From an uncultured Polaribacter sp. (GTDB lineage Bacteria > Bacteroidota > Bacteroidia > Flavobacteriales > Flavobacteriaceae): 60,776 bases of DNA. The notes below the pieces were generated by a model. It did not search any database, was not told where the DNA came from, and worked only from the letters and a program-made list of their open reading frames with translations. Where the stretch lies: the NCBI RefSeq assembly GCF_947497695.1, contig NZ_CANMHM010000014.1:1-60776 (forward strand). The letters run 5' to 3'. Positions 7,593-17,798 of the stretch are shown piece by piece. A program made the translations under genes and the position numbers. Positions within the stretch are counted from its first letter, which is position 1. Every line of letters begins with the position of its first letter.

Positions 7593-10076
7593 ATGAAAAA
7601 AATTAAAAGCTATTTTCTAGGTTTCCAGACTATTTTCCTTTTCGTAAGTTTTTTTTCTTTTTCACAAGTAACTTTTGAGAAAGAAGTAAAAATTACAGAT
7701 ATAGGTTTACATTTTAATGGCAGCAAAGTAACAAGTGGTGCAAAATTTAATGCTGATGATGGAAATACCAATTCCTACGATTATTATTTTGGAACAAGTA
7801 TATCAGCAAAAGGTGATTGTCTAAAAACGTATGGAGACTTTGTTTTTATGACTTGGTATAGAGGAGGAGAATCTGATCGTTATGTAATGTTAACACGTTA
7901 CAATACTACAACAGGTAAAAGTGTAGATATAGAGTTTCCTCATAGACATACAGGATTTCAAAATAAACCTTGGATAGGCGAATCTCATAATACAATAGCA
8001 GTAGCTATAAGTCCTTTAGATGGCACAATTCATTTGTTATATGATATGCATGCTTATGGTACATCAAGACCATCAAATGGTAGTTTATCTAAAGATTATT
8101 TTAGATATAGTTATTCCGTAAAAAATGCTGCATCTCTTTCAGATGAAAATTTTACTTTAGACAAGTTTGTAAAAAACAGTGCTAATGGTTACAAACATTT
8201 AAGTTTAAATAGTGGTAAAACTGGTTATCCAGATGAAGAATATTCTAAATACGCAGCTTTAACCTACCCACAATTTTTCACTAACGACTTAGGAGATATT
8301 TTTATGTACATGCGTGAAGGTGGAAATAATAATGGTGCTTACAAGTTTTCTAAATACGATACAACCACTTCTGTTTGGTCAGATTTTACACATTTCAATG
8401 TCTTAAATGCCAAAAGTCAATCTGGTATAACGCACAATTGGGGACTTTATGGAAATATGAAATATGTAAATGGAAAAATAAGAATTGGTTTTCAAAGAAG
8501 ATCTGCTAATAATAGCGATAAATATCTATATCAAAATGGAGTTTATTATGCCTATTCAGATAATCAATCAGGAGCAGATAGTTGGAAAAATCACTCTGGA
8601 GAATCTTTTACATTGCCTCTATATGATGCAGATAAAATTAAAGTAATGGAACCTGGAGATTATGTAAATACAACACAAGAAGATCAAGTATATATTGTAG
8701 GTAATTTTGACTGGACAGTTACTCAAAATGGAGATGTACATATTATTAGTAAGGTTCAGGATAGAGAAAATAATGTTACAAAATCTTTACATACCTACAA
8801 ACCTGCTGGCGCCTCAGATTTTATAACTACTGAAGATTTTGCAGGGGGAACATCTATTTATACTGCAGGAGATGACGTATTTATTATTGGTCTAAAAAAC
8901 AATAGAATTTTTGTACAAAAAACGCAAGGAGGAACAAATAAATTTACCACAGTTTATCAAGCAACTTCAGGCAGGTCTTTTGATCACGGAAGAGTGCACA
9001 TTGCAAATGGGAAACTCTATTATTATTTAATGGAGAAAAAATCTGGAAATGCACAACCTTTGTATTTACAAATTATAGATTTAGACATTGTAAAAGAACC
9101 TTTTAGAGTTTCAATTACAGCTCCCGAAAATGGGCAAAAAGTTAAAGTCGGAGAAACTATTGCAATTACTGCAGATGCCGTTAATGAAAATGGATCAATC
9201 TCTAAAGTAGAGTTTAAAATTGATGATACTCTTTTTGAAACAGCTACATCAGCACCCTACAAAGTAGATTGGATTCCTTCTGCACAAAAAGAGTATAAAT
9301 TACAAGCTATAGCTTACAATCAATCTAATGAATCAGTTACATCTACAGAAATTACTGTAACAGCAAGCGTATTTAATCCTGAAGATTTAACAGAAGATAT
9401 TTATAGATTAAGAAATGTAGCCACAGGAAAATTTTTAACAGATTCAGGAGCAGCTGCTACACCAGTTACTATGACAGATTCTGGTATAGCACAAAATACA
9501 CACTGGACTTTTGTAGAAAGTGGATCTTTTGTGAATATTGATAGCGAAACATATGGTGTTTTGCGTGGACCAGGAGCTGGTTTTGCTGGTGGAGCTTATA
9601 GGGTAGTTAGTACTGGTAAAGCACCACCAACTGCAGATAATGATAAAGTTTGGCAAATACATTATAACGCCTCAGATGAAACATATAGATTTCAATCTGG
9701 TAATAGTGGTCGATTTTTATACACTGAAGAGAATGGAAATGTAACCCATATTATAGTTAATGAAACAGATAACAGAAGTAAATGGAAAGTGATACCAACA
9801 AGTCAAACGTTAAGTATAGATGATAATAAAATAGCAGATACTTCAATTAATATTTATCCTAATCCAGCCAATAATAATTTTACAATAGCAGTTAAAGGAA
9901 TAAATAAAGCTGATATTAAAATTTATAATTTGATAGGAAAACTTATTTATCAGGCTTCTACAGATAAAGAAACTACGCTAATTAATAATTTTGGAAAATT
10001 TAAATCGGGTATTTATTTAGTTAGAGTTATTGGTGATAATCATAATATTTACAACCAGAAGCTTATAATTGAGTAA
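7593..10076 (+). CDS. PL24-type ulvan lyase (beta-propeller) with Ig-like, trefoil-like and T9SS domains
   Basis: 827 residues from the ATG at 7593; this start gives a clean signal peptide (FFSFSQ, ~residue 25), whereas the longer TTG start does not. Residues ~26-500 are a BNR-type seven-bladed propeller. His132 (ESHNT), His153 (DMHAYG), Tyr225 (TYPQF) and Arg241 (YMREGG) reproduce the His-21-His and Tyr-16-Arg spacing that I recall for PL24 ulvan lyase LOR_107 (His146/His167, Tyr243/Arg259). Such enzymes beta-eliminate rhamnose-3-sulfate-(1,4)-glucuronate bonds. Next come an Ig-like domain (~503-590), a ricin/trefoil-like region (~598-735) that may bind glycan, and a T9SS sorting domain (~745-827). 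Expected at the cell surface as an endo-acting first cutter. Other BNR_4 lyase families are the alternative. Confidence 0.8.
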   Translation: MKKIKSYFLGFQTIFLFVSFFSFSQVTFEKEVKITDIGLHFNGSKVTSGAKFNADDGNTNSYDYYFGTSISAKGDCLKTYGDFVFMTWYRGGESDRYVMLTRYNTTTGKSVDIEFPHRHTGFQNKPWIGESHNTIAVAISPLDGTIHLLYDMHAYGTSRPSNGSLSKDYFRYSYSVKNAASLSDENFTLDKFVKNSANGYKHLSLNSGKTGYPDEEYSKYAALTYPQFFTNDLGDIFMYMREGGNNNGAYKFSKYDTTTSVWSDFTHFNVLNAKSQSGITHNWGLYGNMKYVNGKIRIGFQRRSANNSDKYLYQNGVYYAYSDNQSGADSWKNHSGESFTLPLYDADKIKVMEPGDYVNTTQEDQVYIVGNFDWTVTQNGDVHIISKVQDRENNVTKSLHTYKPAGASDFITTEDFAGGTSIYTAGDDVFIIGLKNNRIFVQKTQGGTNKFTTVYQATSGRSFDHGRVHIANGKLYYYLMEKKSGNAQPLYLQIIDLDIVKEPFRVSITAPENGQKVKVGETIAITADAVNENGSISKVEFKIDDTLFETATSAPYKVDWIPSAQKEYKLQAIAYNQSNESVTSTEITVTASVFNPEDLTEDIYRLRNVATGKFLTDSGAAATPVTMTDSGIAQNTHWTFVESGSFVNIDSETYGVLRGPGAGFAGGAYRVVSTGKAPPTADNDKVWQIHYNASDETYRFQSGNSGRFLYTEENGNVTHIIVNETDNRSKWKVIPTSQTLSIDDNKIADTSINIYPNPANNNFTIAVKGINKADIKIYNLIGKLIYQASTDKETTLINNFGKFKSGIYLVRVIGDNHNIYNQKLIIE

Positions 10077-10103
10077 AAAAGTAAGACATTTTATATTTTT
10101 AGA

Positions 10104-10139
10104 AAAGAAGGAAATAATTTAATTGTTTCCTTCTTTTTA
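10104..10139 (+). terminator. Rho-independent terminator after the PL24 lyase
   Basis: An 11-bp stem (10104-10114 with 10126-10136) and an 11-nt loop, running into T residues. It lies about 30 bp after the PL24 stop codon and ends a single-gene unit. Confidence 0.8.
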
Positions 10140-10150
10140 TTTAGATTATT

Positions 10151-10196
10151 TACGGACAGTTCAGGATAGTTTTTGAGAAAAAAAACAGCAACTTGC
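10151..10196 (+). promoter_or_regulatory. CAGGAT-type operator ahead of the GH78 pair (site 3)
   Basis: ACAGTTCAGGATAG spans 10156-10169, with the hexamer at 10162. The -7 box position, 27 bp downstream, reads CAACTTG (10189-10195). This is the weakest box of the set, although the operator core itself is well conserved. The ATG follows at 10245. Confidence 0.6.
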
Positions 10197-10244
10197 TTTA
10201 TATCAAAATGAAATTCTAAAAATTTACAAAATCAACCTTAAACA

Positions 10245-13061
10245 ATGTCTTTTAAAAGTAATTTCAGATGTATTTTTTACGCTATAAGTTGTTTAATCCT
10301 TGTGAGCTTAATTTCTTGTACAAAAGAAACTGTATTAGATAGTGCAGACGAGTTAACAATTTCAGAAGGTTTTAAAAATCCAATAGGTTTTTACAACTCA
10401 AAACCCACTTTCTCCTGGAAATTACCAGCTTCAGAAAGCAATAAAAGTCAATCTGCATATCAAATTGTAGTTGCAAGTACTCCAGATTTATTACCAGATA
10501 ATGCTGATTTATGGGATTCTAAAAAACAAAAAAGTAATCAATCTACTTTTGTAAAATATCAAGGTCAAGCACTACAATCGCGTCAAAAAGTATATTGGCA
10601 AGTTAAATATTGGAATCAAAATGGAGAAGTATCTCAATGGAGTAATATCAATTCTTTTGAATTTGGGTTGTTAAAAAACTCAGATTGGAAAGCAAAATGG
10701 ACAGGATTAGATACTGCAAAAGATAGCATTAAAGGTGTTAGAAAGTTTTTAATGCACAGACCACAATATTTAAGAAAAGGTTTTGAGTTAGCTTCTGATG
10801 TTGTTTCAGCAAGAATGTACATTACAGCAAAAGGTGTTTTTGATGTGCATTTAAATGGAAAAGACGTTAGTAACGATGTTATGACTCCGGGTTGGACACC
10901 ATACAATCATCGTATAGAAACATTGACTTATGATGTTACAGAAATGCTATCTTTAGGAAAAAATGCATTGGCTGTAGAGTTAGCTTCTGGTTGGCATTCC
11001 GGAAGAATTAGCAGAGGTAAAGCGGTATATGAAAACTTTGCATCACCTAAAATTTTGTGTCAGTTAGAAGTGACGTTGAAAGATGGAACAAAAACAATCT
11101 TAGTTTCTGATGAATCATGGAAAGGTACTACGAATGGTCCAATAAGATTGGCAAGTCTTTATGATGGTGAAGTCTATGATGCTAACTTAGAAATTCCAGA
11201 TTGGACAACCGCTACTTTTAATGATGCGTCTTGGGAAGTAACAGAAACAGAAGTTATTTCTGAAGATGTAAAGTTAGAGCCAAAGCGACATGAAACGGTT
11301 AAGACAACTGAGATTTTAGAAGATGTTGAAATTGTTTCAAGTACAAAATCCTCTGTAATATTCAATATGAAACAGAATATGTTGGGTGTTCCAAAGGTTA
11401 AAGTTCCTATGAAAAAAGGAGACACGCTTACCATTCGTTTTTCTGAAATGTTACTGTCAGATGGTACGTTTTATACTAAAAACTATCGTTCAGCAAAATC
11501 AACAGATTATTATATTGCATCAAAAGATGACATTATAGAGTATACACCAAAATTTACATTTCACGGATTTCAATATATAGAGTTATCGGGATTTGACAGT
11601 TCAGCAAAGCCAAGTTCTACTTGGATAAAAGGTTTGGTGCAACATTCTGATATTAAAAAGAACGGTTCATTTACATCATCGCATCAAAAATTAAATCAAT
11701 TACAAAGTAATATTACTTGGGGGTTACGAGATAACTTTTTTGATGTGCCTACAGACTGCCCACAACGTGACGAACGTTTGGGTTGGACAGGAGATGCGCA
11801 AGTAATTGCACCAACAGCATTGTTCAATTATAGTACTCACGCTTTTTGGACGGCTTGGTTGCAAAGTCTAAGAGAAAATCAGTCTGAACACAAAAATGGT
11901 TTAGTGCCTTTTATAGTGCCAGATGTATTGCAAAACAAAAATGGTGGTTCTGGTTGGGGCGATGCCTGTGTTATTGTTCCTTGGGATATTTATAACATAA
12001 CAGGAGATGTTACTGTACTTGAAGATAGTTATGAATCTGCAAAAAAATGGGTTGGATACTACCAATCTAAAGTTAGAAAAAAACCTTATATCCCGATAAT
12101 GCATTCTTTTGGAGATTGGTTGCAGCCATATCCTTCTAAAAGTTTAAAAAAGGGAAATAGAGGAGATACGCCAAAGGAATTGATTAATACCGCTTATTTT
12201 GCGTATTCCGCACATTTAATATCTAAAATTGCTGGTGTTTTAGGTAAAACGGATGATGCAAAAAAATATGCAGCTTTATACAAAGCTGTTGCCAACGCTT
12301 TTGAAAATGAATTTTTTGATGAAAACGGAAAGTTTAAACAGGAAAGACAAACGCAAACAAGTTATTTACTAGGTATATATTTAGAATTATTTCAACCAGA
12401 AACCAAACTAAAAGCACAGAATCACTTGCTTGAAGAAATTAAGAATGCCGATTATCATTTAGGAACAGGATTTTTAGGAACACCAATTTTACCTAAGGTT
12501 TTAGATGATATGGGCGAAATTGATTTAATGTATAAAATACTATTTAAGGAAACTTATCCGTCATGGTTTTATTCAATCAATCAAGGCGCAACGACTATGT
12601 GGGAACGTTGGAATAGTTTTAGTAAAGCCGATGGTTACAACCCACAAAGTATGAACAGTTTAAACCACTACGCTTACGGTGCTATTGGACAATGGATGTA
12701 TGAGCGCCTCGCAGGTTTAGCACCTTTGGCTCCTGGTTATAAAAAAATAAGAATAGCACCTTTACCAAATACTGAGTTTTTAACATCAGCTTCAGCAAGT
12801 GTAAAAACACCTTATGGAAAAGCGTCATCATCTTGGGAAATTGAAAACGGAACCTTTAACTTAGATGTCGTGATTCCTCCAAATACAACCGCAGAAATTC
12901 ATTTACCAAAAGGAGCATCAAAAAGTGAATTATCTATAAATGGTAAATCAATAGATGAGCTTTCAAATATTAAATTGATAGAAACCAAAGACAAAATTGT
13001 TATTCTATCTGTAAAATCGGGAACATATCAAATAACAACCAAACTAAATTCTTATGAATAA
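10245..13061 (+). CDS. GH78 alpha-L-rhamnosidase lipoprotein (first of tandem pair)
   Basis: 938 residues with a lipobox (SLISC, Cys25). The GH78 order is an N-terminal FN3-like domain (~40-135), a rhamnosidase N domain (~150-340), a concanavalin-like domain, an (alpha/alpha)6 barrel (~480-840) and a C-terminal beta-sandwich. The general acid Glu lies in the family motif PTDCPQRDER (E510) and the second catalytic Glu in MWERWNS (E787). It releases terminal alpha-L-rhamnose from oligosaccharides, presumably in the periplasm or at the outer membrane. Its 3' end overlaps the next GH78 gene by 8 bp, so the two are translationally coupled. The two proteins are alike over their whole length, which points to tandem duplication. 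The CAGGAT operator is upstream. Confidence 0.93.
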   Translation: MSFKSNFRCIFYAISCLILVSLISCTKETVLDSADELTISEGFKNPIGFYNSKPTFSWKLPASESNKSQSAYQIVVASTPDLLPDNADLWDSKKQKSNQSTFVKYQGQALQSRQKVYWQVKYWNQNGEVSQWSNINSFEFGLLKNSDWKAKWTGLDTAKDSIKGVRKFLMHRPQYLRKGFELASDVVSARMYITAKGVFDVHLNGKDVSNDVMTPGWTPYNHRIETLTYDVTEMLSLGKNALAVELASGWHSGRISRGKAVYENFASPKILCQLEVTLKDGTKTILVSDESWKGTTNGPIRLASLYDGEVYDANLEIPDWTTATFNDASWEVTETEVISEDVKLEPKRHETVKTTEILEDVEIVSSTKSSVIFNMKQNMLGVPKVKVPMKKGDTLTIRFSEMLLSDGTFYTKNYRSAKSTDYYIASKDDIIEYTPKFTFHGFQYIELSGFDSSAKPSSTWIKGLVQHSDIKKNGSFTSSHQKLNQLQSNITWGLRDNFFDVPTDCPQRDERLGWTGDAQVIAPTALFNYSTHAFWTAWLQSLRENQSEHKNGLVPFIVPDVLQNKNGGSGWGDACVIVPWDIYNITGDVTVLEDSYESAKKWVGYYQSKVRKKPYIPIMHSFGDWLQPYPSKSLKKGNRGDTPKELINTAYFAYSAHLISKIAGVLGKTDDAKKYAALYKAVANAFENEFFDENGKFKQERQTQTSYLLGIYLELFQPETKLKAQNHLLEEIKNADYHLGTGFLGTPILPKVLDDMGEIDLMYKILFKETYPSWFYSINQGATTMWERWNSFSKADGYNPQSMNSLNHYAYGAIGQWMYERLAGLAPLAPGYKKIRIAPLPNTEFLTSASASVKTPYGKASSSWEIENGTFNLDVVIPPNTTAEIHLPKGASKSELSINGKSIDELSNIKLIETKDKIVILSVKSGTYQITTKLNSYE

Positions 13062-15831
13062 AAAATCAATTTTCAATAGTTGTATCATCGTTTTTTTAAG
13101 CCTACTTAGTTTAGGTTTTATATCTTGTGAAGAACAGCCTGTATTAGAAAGTGCATCAGAGTTAACCATTTCAGAAGGTTTTAAAAATCCACTAGGTTTT
13201 TACAATCCAAACCCAACATTTTCTTGGAAATTACCAGTTTCAGAAAACAATAAAAGTCAGTCTGCATATCAAATTGTAGTTGCTTCAAGTCCAGATATGT
13301 TGCCTGATAATGCAGATTTATGGGATTCAAAAAAACAAGAAAAAGACCAATCAGTTTGGATAAAATATCAAGGAAAACAATTACAATCGAGACAAAAAGT
13401 ATATTGGCAAGTTAAATATTGGAATCAAGATAAAGAAGCTTCAAATTGGAGCGCCATCAATCATTTTGAATTAGGTCTATTAAATAATAAAGATTGGAAA
13501 GCAAAATGGATTGGTTTAGATACTAAAAAAGAGAAAGTTTTAGGAAGTGAAAATAATATAATCCACAGACCACAATACTTAAGAAAAGATTTCGAATTAT
13601 CTAATGATGTAGCATCAGCAAGATTATATATTACAGCAAAAGGTGTTTTTGATGTAGCTATAAATGGAAAAGATGTAAGTGACGATGTAATGCCTCCAGG
13701 ATATACACCTTATAAAAAACGTATAGAAACCATTACTTACGATGTTAGCAGTTTCATAGAATCTGGGCAAAATACTATTGGTGTAGAGCTTGCTGCTGGA
13801 TGGCATTCAGGAAGATTAGGATGGCAAAAATCTTATTGGATTGATACAGAAACGCCTAAAATGTTATGTCAATTGGAGCTAACTATGAAAGATGGTTCAA
13901 AAGAAATGATACTTTCTGATGAGAATTGGAAAGGAACTACAAATGGTCCTATTAGACTTTCAGAAATTTATGATGGTGAATCTTATGATGCCAATTTTGA
14001 AATACCAAATTGGAATACGAATAATTTTAATGATAAAAATTGGGAAACTGTAAATGCATTTTCGACCACTGATGACATTCGTTTAGAACCTAAAAGACAC
14101 ACAACTGTAAAAACAAAAATAGAACTAGCAACTAAAGAAGTTCTTGAAAAAGATGGTGCTGCAATTTTTGATTTTCAACAAAATATGGTGGGTGTGCCTT
14201 TGATAAAAGTTCCGATGAAAAAAGGGCAAACATTAAAGGTTAGATTTGCAGAAAAATTAGCTCCAGATGGCACATTCTATACAAAAAACTATAGAGGTGC
14301 CTTATCCACAAATTATTATACAGCAAGTAAAGATGGTGTTATTGAATACAAGCCAAAATTTACTTTTCACGGGTTTCAATATGTTGAGTTGAGTGGATTT
14401 GATAAATCAAAAGAACCGTCAAAAGATTGGGTTACTGGTTTAGTCCAATATTCAGATTTTGAGGAAAATGGAACGTTTACATCATCTCACGAAAAATTAA
14501 ATCAGTTGCAAAGTAATATTGTTTGGGGATTAAGAGGTAATTTCTTTGATATTCCTACAGACTGTCCTCAACGTGATGAAAGAATGGGTTGGACAGGAGA
14601 TGCGCAAGTTTTTGGACCAACCTCTATGTTTAATGCAGATGTGTATAAGTTTTGGGCAAGTTGGATGCAAAGTGTACGAGAATCGCAGTACGAAAATGGA
14701 GGGATTCCTTGGGTGGTACCAGATGTTTTAAATAATAACAAAGTAAGTGCTGGTTGGGGAGATGCTTGTACCATTATTCCTTGGAAAATTTATCTAAGAA
14801 CAGGTGATAAAAAAATCCTCGAAGAAAATTTTGAAATGATGAAAGCTTGGGTTGCTTATCACGAAAACACCTCTAAAAATGGCATCTCTAAGATGGGCTT
14901 TTTTGCGGATTGGTTACAGCCACTTCCTGAAAATGGAGACAATAGAGGAGATACTTCTAAATCTTTAATCGGTACTGCATTTTTTGCACGCTCAGCAAAA
15001 CTAACCGCTAAAACAGCCAAAGTTTTGGGTAAAACAGCTGAGTTTGAAAAATATAATACTATATATAAAAATGTAGCAAAAGTTTTTGAAAAACGTTTTT
15101 TTGAAAATGGAAAAGTAAAAGGTAAGAATGTCACAGAAACACAAACCTCTTATTTACTAGGTTTGGCTTTTGCATTAATTTCAGAGGAAAATAAAGCAAA
15201 CGCTAAAAAACATTTATTAAGAAAAATAGAAGAAGCAGACAATCACTTAAGAACAGGATTTTTAGGAACTCCATTATTATCTAAAGTTTTAGATGAAACT
15301 GGCGAAATAGATTTAATGTACAAATTGTTGTTTAATGAAACCTATCCATCTTGGTTTTATTCCATCAATCAAGGCGCAACAACTATTTGGGAACGTTGGA
15401 ATAGTTACAGTAAAGAAGAAGGGTTTAATTCTCAGAAAATGAATAGTTTAAATCATTATGCCTATGGTGCAATTGGCGAGTGGATGTATGAGCGTATTGC
15501 AGGTATTGCACCTTTAGAAGCAGGTTATAAAACAATTAGAATTGCCCCACAAGTTAGGCAACCTTTAACTTCTGCTGCTGCAAGTGTAAACGTTCCTTAT
15601 GGAAAAATTTCTTCTTCTTGGGAATTGAATGGAAATGAGTTTCAGCTGCATTTAGAAATTCCGCCAAATACAACTGCAAAAGTTAGTATTCCTGGAGATA
15701 TTACAAAAGCATTATTGCTAAATGGGAGTAAGGTTGTAGATGATGAAAATGTAAAAGTAGAAAGTAAAAAAGCACAATCTTTTGAGCTCTTAGTGCAACC
15801 TGGTAGTTACAAATTCACATCAAAATTTTAG
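13054..15831 (+). CDS. GH78 alpha-L-rhamnosidase lipoprotein (second of tandem pair)
   Basis: 925 residues with a lipobox at GFISC (Cys25). Domain order matches the preceding paralogue, with the general acid E509 in PTDCPQRDER and E780 in IWERWNS. Translation starts inside the last codons of the first GH78 (8-bp overlap), a classic coupled arrangement. The copies have diverged in the segments between conserved motifs, for example around 600-640 and in the C-terminal sandwich. They may therefore prefer different linkages or sulfation states of rhamnose (inference). The downstream 307-bp gap contains a hairpin-rich repeat and separates this gene from the sulfatase at 16139. It is unclear whether that sulfatase is in the same transcript. 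Confidence 0.93.
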   Translation: MNKKSIFNSCIIVFLSLLSLGFISCEEQPVLESASELTISEGFKNPLGFYNPNPTFSWKLPVSENNKSQSAYQIVVASSPDMLPDNADLWDSKKQEKDQSVWIKYQGKQLQSRQKVYWQVKYWNQDKEASNWSAINHFELGLLNNKDWKAKWIGLDTKKEKVLGSENNIIHRPQYLRKDFELSNDVASARLYITAKGVFDVAINGKDVSDDVMPPGYTPYKKRIETITYDVSSFIESGQNTIGVELAAGWHSGRLGWQKSYWIDTETPKMLCQLELTMKDGSKEMILSDENWKGTTNGPIRLSEIYDGESYDANFEIPNWNTNNFNDKNWETVNAFSTTDDIRLEPKRHTTVKTKIELATKEVLEKDGAAIFDFQQNMVGVPLIKVPMKKGQTLKVRFAEKLAPDGTFYTKNYRGALSTNYYTASKDGVIEYKPKFTFHGFQYVELSGFDKSKEPSKDWVTGLVQYSDFEENGTFTSSHEKLNQLQSNIVWGLRGNFFDIPTDCPQRDERMGWTGDAQVFGPTSMFNADVYKFWASWMQSVRESQYENGGIPWVVPDVLNNNKVSAGWGDACTIIPWKIYLRTGDKKILEENFEMMKAWVAYHENTSKNGISKMGFFADWLQPLPENGDNRGDTSKSLIGTAFFARSAKLTAKTAKVLGKTAEFEKYNTIYKNVAKVFEKRFFENGKVKGKNVTETQTSYLLGLAFALISEENKANAKKHLLRKIEEADNHLRTGFLGTPLLSKVLDETGEIDLMYKLLFNETYPSWFYSINQGATTIWERWNSYSKEEGFNSQKMNSLNHYAYGAIGEWMYERIAGIAPLEAGYKTIRIAPQVRQPLTSAAASVNVPYGKISSSWELNGNEFQLHLEIPPNTTAKVSIPGDITKALLLNGSKVVDDENVKVESKKAQSFELLVQPGSYKFTSKF

Positions 15832-15920
15832 TTGGTGTTTTTTAAGTATAATTAATTGTAAAAACTCAAAAAAATAAATGATTAGTAACAAAATACAATT
15901 ATAAATTATATAATATATTT

Positions 15921-16070
15921 GGGCGTTCCCAAAAGGGTCGGGCTTTTCGCTATATCTTTTGTTTTTTATTTCCGTAAGTTTAGAAAATTTAAAAATCATA
16001 TAGAATAGCATAAAACATCACTAGTATTTATAGAAAAAACAAAAGGATGTCGCTGCAATCCCTAACGCAA
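15921..16070. repeat. Hairpin-rich intergenic repeat with conserved ends and a variable centre
   Basis: The left arm begins GGGCGTTCCC (15921) and continues through CGCTATATCTTTTG. The right arm runs from AAAACAAAAGGATGTCGC to CCCTAACGC (ends about 16068). Outer segments (GGCGTT with AACGC) and inner segments (GC-TATATC-TTTTG with CAAAAGGATGTC-GC) pair with each other around an unrelated AT-rich centre of about 60 bp. It is far more GC-rich than its surroundings. From memory, similar conserved-arm, variable-loop elements recur between genes in Flavobacteriaceae; whether they are attC-like recombination sites or REP-type elements I cannot decide. No open reading frame here is convincing. Confidence 0.6.
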
Positions 16071-16138
16071 TCTCGTTAATTCAATTAAATAAATTACCTT
16101 AACAAAAAGCTTATTAAAACACTAAATACCTTTAATAA

Positions 16139-17614
16139 ATGAAAAAAATAGTATTCTTATTTTGTCTTACCTTATCTGTTTTCACAACTTTTGCTCAACA
16201 AGAAAAACCAAACGTATTAATTTTTTATGTAGATGATTTACGTGCAGAATTAGGATGTTATGGCAGTGAAACAGCCAAAACACCAAATATAGATAATCTA
16301 GCAAAAGACGGAGTATTATTCAACAAAGCTTACGTTCAGCAAGCTATTTGTGCGCCCTCTAGAATGAGTACTTTAACAGGTTTACGCCCAGAAACATTAG
16401 GTATTTATAGCATTTTTACACCACTTCGTAAAATACACAAAAAGGTAGTTTCTATGCCTCAATTGTTTAAGAAAAACGGTTATAAAACGGTTAGTATTGG
16501 TAAAGTCTATCATCATAGTGTAGATGATAAAAAAGTATGGACCAATTATTTTGGAAAAGAAGCAAATAGCTATGTAAAACCAGAAAATATAGCGTTAATG
16601 AAACGTTTAAAAGCCGAAGGCGTAAAACCACTTAAAGGGCCTGCTTTTGAAGATGCAGATGTTGCAGATGATGCTTATAAAGATGGGCGTGTATCTAATT
16701 ACGCAATACAAACCCTAAAAGAAATTAAAGACGATAAGTTTTTAATGTTTGTAGGTTTAAGCAAACCACATTTACCTTTTAATGCACCAAAAAAATATTG
16801 GGATTTATTTGATAGAAATAGCTTTAAAATTCCTTCTAGAAAAAAACCAGAAGGAATGTATCGTTTGGCTTTGAGCAAATGGGGAGAATTAAAAGGCTAT
16901 TATGGTATTCCTAAAGAGGGCGATTTAGACGATGAGTTAACAAAAACTTTAATCCACGGCTACCATGCTTCCGTAAGTTTTATTGATGCGCAAGTAGGTA
17001 AAATTATGCAAACTTTAGAAGAACTAGATCTTAGAAAAAATACGATGGTTATTTTTATGAGCGATCATGGTTATAAAATTGGCGAATATGGTGCTTGGTG
17101 CAAACATTCTAATGCAGAAATAGATGTAAGAGTTCCGTTAATTATTAGTAGAGAAACCAATTATAAAAAGAGAAATACAGGTAAAACTTCTAATGCTTTG
17201 GTAGAAAATGTAGATATTTTTCCAACTTTAGTAGAGGTTTGTGATTTAAAGAATGCTCCTGTTTCTGATGGTAAAAGTATAACCCCAGTATTAAATAAGC
17301 CAAATATAAAATGGGATAAAGCTGCCTATAGTGTGTATGCTAGAGGGACAAAAATAATGGGACTTACCACAACCGATGGAGATTGGAGGTATACAGAATG
17401 GAGGAATTCGACAACGCATAAAGTTTTAGAAGGAGAGTTGTATAAACATAAAAACAGCTTGGTTTCTTATGTAAATTTATATGGAAATAAAAAGTACAAA
17501 AAAGTAGAAAAGAGGATGAAAAAACTACTTGAGATACAATTTCCTAGTGATGGTAAAGCTTTTTTACAGCATGATATTCCAAAAAAAAATAATATAATTT
17601 TTTTTAAAAACTAA
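16139..17614 (+). CDS. S1 family sulfatase, iduronate-2-sulfatase-like (probably S1_7)
   Basis: 491 residues with a type I signal peptide ending at TFAQ (~residue 20). The formylglycine motif CAPSR has Cys71 as the residue to be oxidised. N-terminal metal ligands are in YVDDLR (D32, D33) and a second Asp/His metal motif lies in MSDHGYKIG. Features such as [10 protein letters not shown] after the active site and [13 protein letters not shown] near the C-terminus match the iduronate-2-sulfatase branch. It hydrolyses a sulfate ester on a sugar, probably in the periplasm. I see no CAGGAT operator in front of it; a TACCTTTA box at 16127 is a possible promoter, otherwise it is read through from the GH78 genes. 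No sulfatase-maturing enzyme is encoded in the window. Confidence 0.9.
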   Translation: MKKIVFLFCLTLSVFTTFAQQEKPNVLIFYVDDLRAELGCYGSETAKTPNIDNLAKDGVLFNKAYVQQAICAPSRMSTLTGLRPETLGIYSIFTPLRKIHKKVVSMPQLFKKNGYKTVSIGKVYHHSVDDKKVWTNYFGKEANSYVKPENIALMKRLKAEGVKPLKGPAFEDADVADDAYKDGRVSNYAIQTLKEIKDDKFLMFVGLSKPHLPFNAPKKYWDLFDRNSFKIPSRKKPEGMYRLALSKWGELKGYYGIPKEGDLDDELTKTLIHGYHASVSFIDAQVGKIMQTLEELDLRKNTMVIFMSDHGYKIGEYGAWCKHSNAEIDVRVPLIISRETNYKKRNTGKTSNALVENVDIFPTLVEVCDLKNAPVSDGKSITPVLNKPNIKWDKAAYSVYARGTKIMGLTTTDGDWRYTEWRNSTTHKVLEGELYKHKNSLVSYVNLYGNKKYKKVEKRMKKLLEIQFPSDGKAFLQHDIPKKNNIIFFKN

Positions 17615-17706
17615 ATATTTATTTGGGAGTAGTTCATAAGAAAACTTTTTATTTGAAGTGATTTTTGCAATAAATAGATTGGTGCTCTTTGTTTAAAATT
17701 TAACTT

Positions 17707-17753
17707 AACCTAGGAGTACAGGATACAACCCAAGAAAATCTTATATAGTTTTA
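17707..17753 (+). promoter_or_regulatory. CAGGAT-type operator and -7 box ahead of the DUF1080 unit (site 4)
   Basis: AGTACAGGATACAAC at 17715-17729 carries the hexamer at 17719. The left arm AACCTA (17707-17712) matches that of site 1. A -7-like TAGTTTTA starts at 17746, exactly 27 bp downstream, and the ATG is at 17799. Confidence 0.7.
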
Positions 17754-17798
17754 GGGTATTATAAATTTTAGTATTTTTATTACATAAAAATTAAAAAC

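Noticed and set aside
15820..16011. Minus-strand 63-codon open frame between GH78 and the sulfatase
   Set aside because: It runs through the hairpin repeat, has no homology I recognise and no promoter. It is best explained as chance.
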